From: RGIG5612 sp045627365
GTDB lineage: Bacteria > Bacillota > Clostridia > Lachnospirales > Lachnospiraceae
Assembly (NCBI GenBank): GCA_045627365.1
Contig: JAZQNN010000063.1
Location: 1 to 52,070, forward strand
DNA: 52,070 bases
Direction: 5' to 3'
A program made the translations under genes and the position numbers. Of this stretch, positions 1 to 7,511 are shown piece by piece (position 1 is the stretch's first letter; each line of letters opens with the position of its first letter). Under the pieces are notes generated by a model. That model saw only the letters and a program-made list of their open reading frames with translations, was not told the origin of the DNA and ran no database searches.

Positions 1-168
1 ATATGCCGGTTCACCGTTCTCCATTTTCTTGCTGACAGAGCTTACGATAAACTGCTTGATGAAGTTTTCTCCGGATATGTTGCAGGTATTGACTGCATAA
101 TCAAATGCTTCGCCAAGTACCGACTGTGCCTTACTCAGATATATTTCTTGGTATGCGTGGATCATCAT
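1..168 (-). CDS. Small partner protein of the DUF3990 gene, 3' end cut by the window edge
   Basis: An open frame of 56 codons runs off the left edge without a stop. It begins with two ATG codons at 168 and 165 and reads MMIHAYQEIYLSKAQ, then a predicted helical stretch ending KKMENGEPAY. The first 38 bases overlap the end of the DUF3990 gene in another frame, so the two are probably translationally coupled. Small helical proteins of this look often accompany DUF3990 genes in Clostridia; that is from memory of the family, and an antitoxin role is inference. The frame is too short and truncated for routine gene calling, but its residue content looks protein-like and the overlap is tight. Confidence 0.55.
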   Translation of the reverse strand, partial: MMIHAYQEIYLSKAQSVLGEAFDYAVNTCNISGENFIKQFIVSSVSKKMENGEPAY

Positions 169-823
169 TTTTGATACCGCCTCTCATAATATCCTGGATA
201 TACAATCCGTCATCTTCCGCTTCAAGCATTTCGAAATACATACGATTTGCTTCATCATCGCGTGATTTGCGAAGAACGTAGTATGTATCCTTCTCTGCTA
301 CATCAAAGCCTTCAAATTTCAATTTTGAAAATGCAAATTTTGATTTGATTACGATTTGTTCTCCGAGTTTTCCAAGACGCATGGCACGCGATAATTGCTC
401 GACCGAAATACCGTTGTTCAGAAAGGATTCTGCATAATCAAAATACGAATCGTCTGCACGATATCCGGTTATCAGATCAAATGTATTTACATTGACTCCG
501 AAGTTGTCGAGCAAATACCGTTTTGCCCTTCTTGCGACCGGTGTTTTTATTGAAAACAATCTGTGTTCGACCAAAACTGCGATCCAATTCAGTATTGTGT
601 AATCCGGTCCGTTCAGATTCAACACATTAAGGTATTCCGTATCCAAAGTGTATCGGTTTGAAAAGCCGTCCCTTAGAGAGGATACAGCCCATTCTTTCGC
701 CAGAGCATCGCTCTCAGTGCAATAAAAGCCAAGCCCGAAATCGTTATTCTTTTTTCCTTTTCCGAACTCAGGCACTTCAACAATCTTTTCGGAGCCATGA
801 TATATTGTAATCAGCTTATCCAT
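131..823 (-). CDS. DUF3990-family protein, putative toxin of a toxin-antitoxin pair
   Basis: The 230-residue product starts MDKLITIYHGSEKIVEVPEF and has the N-terminal YHGS motif and the following GLGFYCTES segment typical of DUF3990 proteins. That family resembles ADP-ribosyltransferase-fold enzymes, where a H-G-[ST] segment sits in the NAD pocket; this fold assignment is family knowledge and not proved here. The ATG at 823 was chosen over an upstream in-frame ATG at 847 because an ACGGAGGAG ribosome site lies 8 bases before it. A consensus promoter with palindromic operators lies just upstream, and a small partner gene overlaps its 3' end. Toxin function is inferred from the family and this layout. 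Confidence 0.75.
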   Translation of the reverse strand: MDKLITIYHGSEKIVEVPEFGKGKKNNDFGLGFYCTESDALAKEWAVSSLRDGFSNRYTLDTEYLNVLNLNGPDYTILNWIAVLVEHRLFSIKTPVARRAKRYLLDNFGVNVNTFDLITGYRADDSYFDYAESFLNNGISVEQLSRAMRLGKLGEQIVIKSKFAFSKLKFEGFDVAEKDTYYVLRKSRDDEANRMYFEMLEAEDDGLYIQDIMRGGIKNDDPRIPRNISE

Positions 824-851
824 AGTATTCTCCTCCGTTTCATCCACCGCA

Positions 852-880
852 ATTGTATCACCAAAGTAATACTATGTCAA
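852..880 (-). promoter_or_regulatory. Promoter of the DUF3990 operon
   Basis: On the minus strand TTGACA (880-875) is followed after exactly 17 bases by TACAAT (857-852). The predicted start of transcription is near 845, about 20 bases before the gene. The spacer holds one of the two ATCAC-type palindromes, so a bound repressor would block polymerase. Confidence 0.75.
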
Positions 881-914
881 GCGGCTCAGAATATTTTGTA
901 TCACCAAAGTGATA
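856..914. promoter_or_regulatory. Two palindromic operator-like repeats
   Basis: TATCAC-CAAA-GTAATA lies at 856-871 and TATCAC-CAAA-GTGATA at 899-914. The second is a perfect inverted repeat and the first has one mismatch. They share a 15-base direct repeat, TTGTATCACCAAAGT (853-867 and 896-910), whose starts are 43 bases apart. One copy lies between the -35 and -10 boxes of the DUF3990 promoter and the other just upstream, the usual place for autoregulation of a toxin-antitoxin operon. Confidence 0.55.
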
Positions 915-967
915 TCGGCTGGTTGGATTATTGGGTCTGTCATTCCGTTTTATACGATTGATATGCA

Positions 968-1017
968 AGAAAGCCACAATCGGCAGGAATAATCTCAACC
1001 GATGTGGCTTTCTTTTT
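968..1017 (+). terminator. Strong terminator-like hairpin with no upstream gene on its strand
   Basis: AGAAAGCCACA and TGTGGCTTTCT form a long stem, extended by TCGG/CCGA with small bulges, and the plus strand continues with a run of T (1013-1017). No plus-strand gene precedes it. On the minus strand it lies about 20 bases after the stop of a short open remnant at 1031-1153, but there the T run is missing. Confidence 0.5.
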
Positions 1018-1030
1018 TAGTGTTTTAAAT

Positions 1031-1153
1031 CTAGTCTTTCAAGTAGTCCGTATACGGTGCTTTCGATGTGACGAAAGTATCGTACGCGAACTGTGCATGC
1101 CGTAAAAATGTAGTATTATCAATAGTTTTTGTTCGTGTTCTCTCAGGTAAGTT
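1031..1153 (-). pseudogene. Possible C-terminal gene remnant (40 codons, unrecognised)
   Basis: Between two TAG codons the minus strand is open for 40 codons and ends AYDTFVTSKAPYTDYLKD. The residue pattern looks like a genuine protein C-terminus, but there is no start codon or ribosome site and I cannot name a family. The rest of 881-1282 holds no gene I can support. The call rests only on appearance and could be chance. Confidence 0.2.
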
Positions 1154-1282
1154 CTACCCTTTATGACCAGTTTCGGGGAAACCTTTTACGGTTGGACAAC
1201 AGCCCAAAAGCCTACCCAAATGACGATGATCTTTGCATATTGGAAAAGGCTTTAAATCGGATCTCCAAAGTCATCTGATCTC

Positions 1283-1564
1283 TTATTTCTCCGGTCTCCT
1301 TGTGCCGCAGCCCGGGCAGAACTTGATATTGGTAATGCCGCCGCAATTCGGGCATACCCACTCGTCGTCCGCCAGCGCGTCCTTGCCGCCTGTCGGCTCA
1401 AGCTTTACCTCATAACTTTTTATCAGGCTCTTCGGATCAAAAGCCGCGCCTTCTACGGCTTTATTCTCTGCAGGCTTGGTATCGTCTTTTTCTGCTTTTA
1501 CTATTTTGATCGATGGAATGATCACCTTCCCATCAGCGTCTTTGTATTCTTTTGTTTCTATCAT
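1283..1564 (-). CDS. Small C-terminal zinc-ribbon protein
   Basis: The 93-residue product starts MIETKEYKDADGKVIIPS and ends with a zinc ribbon, CPNCGGITNIKFCPGCGTRR, with two CxxC pairs. The middle is polar and probably flexible. There is no signal peptide or membrane segment, so it should be cytoplasmic. The ATG at 1564 is chosen because TAAGGAGG ends 8-9 bases before it; an open frame extends upstream but has no ribosome site. It follows the ferredoxin-alcohol dehydrogenase gene on the same strand, separated by a hairpin, so co-transcription is possible but unproved. The function is unknown. Confidence 0.75.
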   Translation of the reverse strand: MIETKEYKDADGKVIIPSIKIVKAEKDDTKPAENKAVEGAAFDPKSLIKSYEVKLEPTGGKDALADDEWVCPNCGGITNIKFCPGCGTRRPEK

Positions 1565-1587
1565 TTTCAAGGCCTCCTTACAGCAAA

Positions 1588-1612
1588 TGCGCCGGGCTTT
1601 GCCTCCGGCGCA
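1588..1612 (-). terminator. Hairpin after the alcohol dehydrogenase gene
   Basis: TGCGCCGG and CCGGCGCA form a perfect 8-base stem between the stop at 1659 and the ribosome site of the zinc-ribbon gene. The minus-strand tail after it is only TTTGCTG, so termination may be weak and the next gene may be reached by read-through. Confidence 0.4.
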
Positions 1613-1658
1613 TCTGATAAATCCCATATAGATATTATGCGGCTTTTTGCCTGCTGTG

Positions 1659-3332
1659 TCAACCGCGAAGCGTTGCGATCAGCTTTCTGAAATCGTCTCT
1701 GCCCCAGATAACAGGTACCGGATATGTCGGGTTGCCCTCGGTCATTGCCCAGGAGATTATCTGCTCGATATCCTCTTCCTTGATGTTGTCGATGCCGTAC
1801 GGAAGATCCATATCGACCTTGAGCTGCTCGATCCATGCGATGAACTTCTCGGCCTTTTCCTTGTTGTCAGCGCCTTCCATTCCGCAAACATCCGCAAGAT
1901 CAGCCAGCTTGTCGTAAACAGCAGGTCCGAACTGACGCATTACGTGCGGCAGGATAACGCTCATTGCAAGTCCGTGAGGTGTGCCGTAAAGTCCGCCGAG
2001 CTGATGTCCTACAGCATGAACGTAGCCAACGCAGCCCCTTGTGAATGCACGTCCTGCGAAGAAAGCTGCCTTCTGCATGTTCTGACGTGCCTCAAGGTTA
2101 GAGCCGTCCTTGTAAGCTGTAAGGAGGTTCTCATAAACGAGCTTAACTGCATCCTTAGCCAGCTTGTCTTCGAGTTTGGTGTTGTATGTATGATTCGTAT
2201 ATGCTTCAACTGCATGGCAAAGTGCGTCCATACCTGTCGTTGCGGTTACGAAAGGCGGAAGTCCTACTGTAAGTTCCGGGTCCAGGATAGCGTATGGAGG
2301 CATGATGACCGGATCCTGGATAGCTCTCTTGTGGTGAGTCTCGGAGTCGGTGATTACTGCCGCAACTGTAGTCTCTGAACCGGTGCCTGCTGTTGTCGGA
2401 ATAGTGAACAGAGGCGGGATCTTCTTGAGGACCTTCATGGTTCCCTGCATCTGTACGCAGGTCTTGTTAGGACGTGCGAGTCTTGCGCCTATTGCCTTGG
2501 CGGTATCCATCGGAGCGCCGCCGCCGAATGCTACGATTCCCTGGCATCCGTTCTCTTTGTAAACCTTAAGTCCCTTCTCAACGTCGTTGCTGGTCGGGTT
2601 GCGCTCGATGTCGTAGAATACTGAATATTTGAAGCCGGCAGCATCAAGTGAGTCGAGGAGTCCCTGAGGAAGCTTAAGTCCCCAAAGGCCCGGGTCAGTT
2701 ACAACAAGCACGTTGTTGAAATCAGCCCCGCATTTTTCCCTGATGAACTCCGGCACCTTCTTAACAGCGCCCGGTCCTTCGATATACTGAGGCATATCGA
2801 AATTCATGACATACATTGCCAGCTTAAACACAAACTGAAATGCTCTGCAATAGATCTTTGACATAATATTTCCCCCTGTTTTAGTCGTTGTGTCTATGAA
2901 AACGGGTCGTTCGCCCGGCTTCACCATCTTTATCGCGCCGATAGGGCACGCATCCTCGCAAATGCCGCATCCTAAGCAATCCTCAGGTCTTGCCAAAGCC
3001 GCAATAGTGCGGATATCCCCTCCGTAGCGCGGCTCGGTAATCTCAAGGCAGCCCTTCGGGCAGTTTGCAACGCATACCGAACAGCCCGCGCAGGTCGCTT
3101 TATTAAATGCCGGCTTCGGCCATTCGGCCTTGGCTACACGTGCAGTCTTCTCGCCCTTGTCATTCAGGATCGCACCCTTTGCGCAGACTCTGGAACAGGC
3201 TCCGCATCCGATGCAGATATTAGGGTCGATCGTATGTTTCTCCTTAAGCGAACCGCTTATCGCCTTCACCGGGCAATTCTTTGCGCACAGTGTACATCCG
3301 GCGCAATCGTCTGTTATAAAATATGCTCCCAT
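1659..3332 (-). CDS. Four-cluster ferredoxin fused to iron-type alcohol dehydrogenase
   Basis: The 557-residue product has two parts. Residues 1 to about 140 hold four CxxCxxCxxxC motifs (CAGCTLCAKNC, CIGCGACSRVC, CAGCSVCVANC, CLGCGICEDAC), each expected to bind a [4Fe-4S] cluster. Residues 157-557 are a complete group III alcohol dehydrogenase, with GGGAPMDTAK for NAD(P), PTTAGTGSE, GMDALCHAVEA and the histidine segment HAVGHQLGG..TPHG for the metal. Such dehydrogenases interconvert aldehydes and alcohols. The ATG at 3332 is preferred to a GTG at 3347 because GGAGG precedes it by 6 bases. It follows AOR and the MoaD-like gene, so AOR could make or consume the aldehyde while the ferredoxin part carries its electrons. 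The fusion is unusual, and an internal start at 2864 could also give free dehydrogenase. Confidence 0.85.
   Translation of the reverse strand: MGAYFITDDCAGCTLCAKNCPVKAISGSLKEKHTIDPNICIGCGACSRVCAKGAILNDKGEKTARVAKAEWPKPAFNKATCAGCSVCVANCPKGCLEITEPRYGGDIRTIAALARPEDCLGCGICEDACPIGAIKMVKPGERPVFIDTTTKTGGNIMSKIYCRAFQFVFKLAMYVMNFDMPQYIEGPGAVKKVPEFIREKCGADFNNVLVVTDPGLWGLKLPQGLLDSLDAAGFKYSVFYDIERNPTSNDVEKGLKVYKENGCQGIVAFGGGAPMDTAKAIGARLARPNKTCVQMQGTMKVLKKIPPLFTIPTTAGTGSETTVAAVITDSETHHKRAIQDPVIMPPYAILDPELTVGLPPFVTATTGMDALCHAVEAYTNHTYNTKLEDKLAKDAVKLVYENLLTAYKDGSNLEARQNMQKAAFFAGRAFTRGCVGYVHAVGHQLGGLYGTPHGLAMSVILPHVMRQFGPAVYDKLADLADVCGMEGADNKEKAEKFIAWIEQLKVDMDLPYGIDNIKEEDIEQIISWAMTEGNPTYPVPVIWGRDDFRKLIATLRG
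2862..2877 (-). promoter_or_regulatory. Internal ribosome site and start codon inside the fusion gene
   Basis: AGGGGG (2877-2872) stands 7 bases before an in-frame ATG (2864-2862) exactly where the dehydrogenase part begins (MSKIYCRAFQF). Stand-alone dehydrogenases of this family start with a similar sequence. A TAA lies a few codons upstream in another frame (ACTAAAACAG), as if a separate ferredoxin gene once stopped there. Confidence 0.55.
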
Positions 3333-3334
3333 AC

Positions 3335-3589
3335 TCAACCTCCGCACACAGGTGACATCAGATATACTGTGTCACCGTCTTTCAGCTTGGACGACTTCTT
3401 GCTCTGTTTGCCGTTAATGATCACGATGCAGCCGTCGATATCCGCAGAAGAAACGGTCGTTGCCGGATTGACACGTCTGGCTTCGGCAAGCAGTTTCGGA
3501 TAAAGTTCCTTAACTGATGATGCGTCCGCTTCCATCTCCTTGATGCCCGTATCCAGGCGGAACAGGCCGAACAGTTTTACTTTAACCAT
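3335..3589 (-). CDS. MoaD/ThiS-like ubiquitin-fold protein of the AOR operon
   Basis: The 84-residue product starts MVKVKLFGLFRLDTG and ends SPVCGG, with the C-terminal Gly-Gly that MoaD and ThiS proteins use for adenylation and thiocarboxylation. In molybdopterin synthesis MoaD donates the sulfur of the dithiolene. Its place directly after the AOR gene, with an 8-base overlap (ATGGTTAA), suggests a role in making the tungstopterin that AOR needs. GGAG lies 7 bases before the ATG. The ThiF/MoeB-like E1 at 7512-8171 is the only candidate activating enzyme in the window. Whether it makes cofactor sulfur or acts as another sulfur carrier is inference. Confidence 0.85.
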   Translation of the reverse strand: MVKVKLFGLFRLDTGIKEMEADASSVKELYPKLLAEARRVNPATTVSSADIDGCIVIINGKQSKKSSKLKDGDTVYLMSPVCGG

Positions 3590-5588
3590 TGACTGTCTCC
3601 ACCTCCATTCTCGGGGCTGCGCCCTGTTTTGGCTTAGGCGCCTTCATCTGCTCGCTTTTGCCCAATATCTTAAGCTTCTTCAGGGTCTTCTCTGTAGGAA
3701 GGCCGTCCTTTGACCAGCCGCGGGCGTTATAGTAGACTTTCTTCAGTTTCTCAAGAGGCACCTTGGTCTTAGGGTCAGCCGGGTCTTGCGGAGTGTCTGT
3801 AAGGCGCTTTGGAAGCGAATCGTCCTTGCTGCTTACGCCGAATCTTGTGGATACGTAGCGGTCAAGTGTATATCCGCGCTCGCCGCAGCGGATATATTTG
3901 CCGAAATTCATTTTCATTCCCGTTGCAAGATAAAAGCCCTTGGTATGATGGAATACCGGCAAATGCAGCGCCAGCGCCGTCGGGCACTTATTGATCAGAC
4001 GCAGCACTCCGCCGATGAACGGGATCGCGAAATTGACTATCTTGGCAACCGCTCCGTTAGGCCTGGTGATAAGGAATCCCGGGAAGAAAGCGTAGGATGT
4101 GAACAGGCACTGACCTGTCGCCGCAATCATCTCCATAAGATCCTGGAACAGCATCGTAAAGTCCGCCTTGGCATGATATGTCTGCGGATTTGTGAAGAGT
4201 CCAAGGCCTTCTACTATTACCAGATAGCCGCCGTTCAAGTGGCACCCGCCGCGGTTGGATACCGCGTAGCCGAGTCCCTGTCCTACCGCGCGGCGCGGCT
4301 CATATGCCGCAAGCTCAAGGCCCTTGGACTGGATGGCAAATTCCTCGCCGCCGTACTTCCTGCTCAGTCTCTTGCTGCCGTCCGCAAGCTCGTCTCCGAT
4401 TCCGCGCCTGTGGGCGATATCGTCAAAAAGCTGCGAGATATTATCAGTCTTGCCGAACTCAAGGCCATTGTCCCAAAGCCCCTTCTCATTGGCTTCCATC
4501 GCGTATGCAATGGTGCTTGAGCAGGAGATCGTGTCCATGCCGAGCTCGTCGAGCTCGTTATTCCATTTGAGGATCAGATCCAGGTTGTTGTTGAGGATGC
4601 CGCCGCCTAAAAGGCCCAAAGTCTCAAGCTCCGGTCCTTTAACATTTTCCTCGCCGACCTTGACGGTACGCGCGCACTTTATCGGGCAGGTAAGGCAGCC
4701 CTTGTTGACGATATTGCGTTCCTCGGCGAGCGTCTCACCGTTGACCATTTCGAAATCGTCGTACTCGCCGAAGTTGTAGTTCTTCGTTGAAAGCATCTTG
4801 CGCATCTGCATCTGGCTTACCAGACCGGCTGTTCCGAGGCGCGGAAGCTGATTGCCTGTCAGCGGATGCTCACGCAGATATCTGAACCACTTCTGGTTCC
4901 ATGCCAGGACCTTTTCCGGGTTCTTGATATTGAATTCATGGTTGCCGGTCACTGTGATGGCCTTGACGTTCTTCCAGCCAAGTACCGCTCCGACGCCCGT
5001 GCGGCCTGCTGCCCTCTCGCCGCTTATAACGCCTGAGTAAAGCACCAGGTTTTCTCCTGCGGGTCCGATCACCATTTGACCGAATGCGCGCTTTGCGCCC
5101 CAGCTGCCGACCAGAAGCTCTTCAAGACGTTCCTGGGACGGTGTACAGTTAAGTCCCCACACGCCGTCTTCGTCAGCGTCGTGGAATGTAAAGCGGTCGT
5201 TATCGATCTCGATCCATGTGTGCCTGTCACATTTGCCCTTGATGATCAGGGCGTCCATGCCGGCTTTTTTCAGGAAATAGCCGAAGCTGCCGCCGCAGTT
5301 GGACGATGTAATAAAACCTGTCTGCGGCGAAAGCGTTGACAGATTAAAACGTCCCGACGAAGGCGCGCCTGTGCCTGTCATAGGTCCGGTCGTGATAACG
5401 ATCAGATTCTCTTCCGAGAAAGCTTTCTCGTCACCTGTGAAATTGTCATTCAGGATTTTTGCGGCCATGATTTTGCCGCCGATGAAAAGTTCCCTGTCCT
5501 CATCTGTCCAGGGATATTCGCAGACCTGCTGCGTAGTCAAATCGAGCAAGCAGACCTTGCCCATGTAACCGCCGTACTTTGTGGCCAT
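3582..5588 (-). CDS. Aldehyde:ferredoxin oxidoreductase, tungsten-type
   Basis: The 668-residue protein is full length for the AOR family. The N-terminal domain (about residues 1-210) holds GPMTGTGAPSSGRFN and GAVLGWKNVKAI, regions that bind the tungstopterin. The cluster cysteines C298, C301 and C305 are seen in CLTCPIKC, and the fourth is probably the Cys in IRCGERGY near residue 590. The C-terminus has the usual RFGVSSKDDSLPKRL. AORs oxidise aldehydes to acids with ferredoxin, or run in reverse using low-potential ferredoxin. The ATG at 5588 has AGGGGAG about 9 bases upstream. It is first in an operon with the MoaD-like gene and the ferredoxin-dehydrogenase, behind its own promoter. The substrate cannot be told from sequence. 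Confidence 0.93.
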   Translation of the reverse strand: MATKYGGYMGKVCLLDLTTQQVCEYPWTDEDRELFIGGKIMAAKILNDNFTGDEKAFSEENLIVITTGPMTGTGAPSSGRFNLSTLSPQTGFITSSNCGGSFGYFLKKAGMDALIIKGKCDRHTWIEIDNDRFTFHDADEDGVWGLNCTPSQERLEELLVGSWGAKRAFGQMVIGPAGENLVLYSGVISGERAAGRTGVGAVLGWKNVKAITVTGNHEFNIKNPEKVLAWNQKWFRYLREHPLTGNQLPRLGTAGLVSQMQMRKMLSTKNYNFGEYDDFEMVNGETLAEERNIVNKGCLTCPIKCARTVKVGEENVKGPELETLGLLGGGILNNNLDLILKWNNELDELGMDTISCSSTIAYAMEANEKGLWDNGLEFGKTDNISQLFDDIAHRRGIGDELADGSKRLSRKYGGEEFAIQSKGLELAAYEPRRAVGQGLGYAVSNRGGCHLNGGYLVIVEGLGLFTNPQTYHAKADFTMLFQDLMEMIAATGQCLFTSYAFFPGFLITRPNGAVAKIVNFAIPFIGGVLRLINKCPTALALHLPVFHHTKGFYLATGMKMNFGKYIRCGERGYTLDRYVSTRFGVSSKDDSLPKRLTDTPQDPADPKTKVPLEKLKKVYYNARGWSKDGLPTEKTLKKLKILGKSEQMKAPKPKQGAAPRMEVETVNG

Positions 5589-5643
5589 CCAACTTCTCTC
5601 CCCTCTTGCAAGTTGTTTGGATTGTTTTTATTACTGTACATGT

Positions 5644-5672
5644 ATTGTATGACTAAAAAAACATGATGGCAA
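5644..5672 (-). promoter_or_regulatory. Promoter of the AOR operon
   Basis: TTGCCA (5672-5667) and TACAAT (5649-5644) are 17 bases apart on the minus strand, giving a predicted leader of about 50 bases before the AOR start. No operator or riboswitch is evident. Confidence 0.65.
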
Positions 5673-5708
5673 GCGATTTTCAAAAAATAGTTACAACTTC
5701 TTAGAATT

Positions 5709-5732
5709 ACGGCCGTCATTTCTGACGGCCGT
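5709..5732 (-). terminator. Terminator-like hairpin after the 5'-nucleotidase gene
   Basis: ACGGCCGTCA and TGACGGCCGT form a perfect 10-base stem with a 4-base loop, 21 bases after the stop of the minus-strand 5'-nucleotidase gene. The T run is on the plus side (TTTT), and the minus-strand tail is AATTCT, so it is not a classic terminator in the expected direction, but it does separate the two operons. Confidence 0.5.
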
Positions 5733-5753
5733 TTTCTGTGCATATCCTGCGTT

Positions 5754-7481
5754 TTATTCGATAAATATTCTTTCGTCTGTCTGGGCGTACTTGCTGAAGA
5801 TATCCGGTTCTGAATTCATATAATCGATCAGCGCCTGGTAATCGGCAATGGCACTATCGACCACCAATTCATTGTCTGCCATCATAACACCCATTCCACA
5901 GCCGCCGTTTTTGATCACATAATCCTGGCCTGCGATCGTATATGTCTCTTCCGGATCTATCGGAACATACTCTCCATCCTTAAGGACCTGAACGTCCTTC
6001 ACCCTTCTGATCTCGCCCACGCCTATGAGAGCGTCTTCTGCATCCACTTCAATTGATGTTTCTATGGATGTATCTACGGTCAGTTTAAGACCGGATACCT
6101 GCATAAATGAGCCGTTTTCACCATATGGACTGCCGTCAACGACATACTCGGATTGTACAGATGCGTAGAAATACTCGAGCATATCCAGCAGCTCTGCTCC
6201 CTTTACCTTGACTACGCATATCATGTTGCCGTATGGACTGACTGCTATCAAATTTCCGTAGGTAACATCCCCTTCCCTGATATCATCACGGATACCGCCT
6301 CCATTGCACATACCGATATCGGCCTCGCAGATAAATCTGTATGCATCAGCGACAAAATCTCCGATCGGCATCTGTCTTGTACGTATCATCCTGATACCGT
6401 TCGCATCACTGATAGACAGGCCCTTTGAGCATTTTCCGATGACCTGATTCATCTGCTCTGACAGAAGATCATTATATGACTCGATGACAGCTGTGACCTC
6501 AGGATCCCTTAGCGGATAATCATCGATATATGTAGTTACGATCGTTCCGGCCTGACTGATAGTCAGCACTCCGATGTTGTTGAGTTTCGTTCCCGTTGAC
6601 GAAAGAAGCACTTCTTTTCCTTCTTTGTTCAGAACGATCCTTTCCGGGATCTCGGTATGGGAATGAGCATCGAGAAATACATCGATACCGCAGGTGTTCT
6701 CGATCACATTGTATGAGCAGAACGGCTCGGCCTGTTCCTCGACTCCTAAATGGCCGAGAACAACGACATAGTCCGCTCCGTTTTTACGGCATTCGTCAAC
6801 AGTTTCCTGTACGACATCGTAAAGCTCCTGCCCGTTTTTACCGCCGGCAAAAGAATAAACCATCTCTCCGTCTTCCTTGAACACCATGGGTGAGCTCTCG
6901 AAGATCGTATTGGGAGTGGATATGCCGACCAGTGCGACTTTTTTCTGTCCAAATTCAACGATATCGTATGGCAGCGCGCTTTCAATTACATTCTTTCCCG
7001 TGCCTGAATAAGTCATATTGCAGCACAGATACTTCCCGTTGAAAGAAGCCATATTGGCCGCAAGCTGTTCCATGCCGTAATCAAACTCGTGATTGCCTAA
7101 AGCGGCATAGTCGTAGCCGACATGATTCATCAGATCGATAATATACTCGCCCTTTGATATGACTGAGATATAAGCGCCCTGAACCTGGTCTCCCACGTCT
7201 ACCAGGAGGACTTTATCGTGCTTTTCTTCAAGTGATTTCTTGTATGCCGCAAGCCCCGCAAACCCGATGTCCTCATCGATCCCGGCATGAACGTCATTTG
7301 TGAAGATTATCACTATATCATCTGCCTTAGTCGGTGCTTCAGGTTCGCTTTGAGCTTCTGCCGTCTCGGCTGTTGTTGTCGGTGATGTCGGTATTGCTGC
7401 AGAACTGCATCCGATCAGGGCAGCTGCCAGTACCAGTGCCAACAGGCACGCAAATATGTTTCTTGATCTCTTCTGTTGCAT
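5754..7481 (-). CDS. Secreted lipoprotein 5'-nucleotidase / 2',3'-cyclic phosphodiesterase family
   Basis: The 575-residue protein starts with a lipoprotein signal (hydrophobic stretch, lipobox ALIGC at about residues 21-25), so it should be anchored outside the membrane. The metallophosphatase domain shows FTNDVHAG, DVGDQVQG, GNHEFDYG and DAHSHTEIP, the residues that hold two metal ions. A 5'-nucleotidase C-terminal domain follows (from about residue 340, with FVADAYRF, NGGGIRDDI and YGNLIAVSPYGN). UshA-like enzymes of this kind release nucleosides and phosphate from external nucleotides. It lies 30 bases after the E1-like gene and is probably last in that operon; a link with the redox genes is not obvious. 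Confidence 0.9.
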   Translation of the reverse strand: MQQKRSRNIFACLLALVLAAALIGCSSAAIPTSPTTTAETAEAQSEPEAPTKADDIVIIFTNDVHAGIDEDIGFAGLAAYKKSLEEKHDKVLLVDVGDQVQGAYISVISKGEYIIDLMNHVGYDYAALGNHEFDYGMEQLAANMASFNGKYLCCNMTYSGTGKNVIESALPYDIVEFGQKKVALVGISTPNTIFESSPMVFKEDGEMVYSFAGGKNGQELYDVVQETVDECRKNGADYVVVLGHLGVEEQAEPFCSYNVIENTCGIDVFLDAHSHTEIPERIVLNKEGKEVLLSSTGTKLNNIGVLTISQAGTIVTTYIDDYPLRDPEVTAVIESYNDLLSEQMNQVIGKCSKGLSISDANGIRMIRTRQMPIGDFVADAYRFICEADIGMCNGGGIRDDIREGDVTYGNLIAVSPYGNMICVVKVKGAELLDMLEYFYASVQSEYVVDGSPYGENGSFMQVSGLKLTVDTSIETSIEVDAEDALIGVGEIRRVKDVQVLKDGEYVPIDPEETYTIAGQDYVIKNGGCGMGVMMADNELVVDSAIADYQALIDYMNSEPDIFSKYAQTDERIFIE

Positions 7482-7511
7482 CTTTTTTTCCTTACGCTAA
7501 AAAACTGTATG

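Noticed and set aside
1647..2378. Plus-strand open frame of 243 codons opposite the alcohol dehydrogenase
   Set aside because: Antisense shadow of a conserved enzyme; no start signals.
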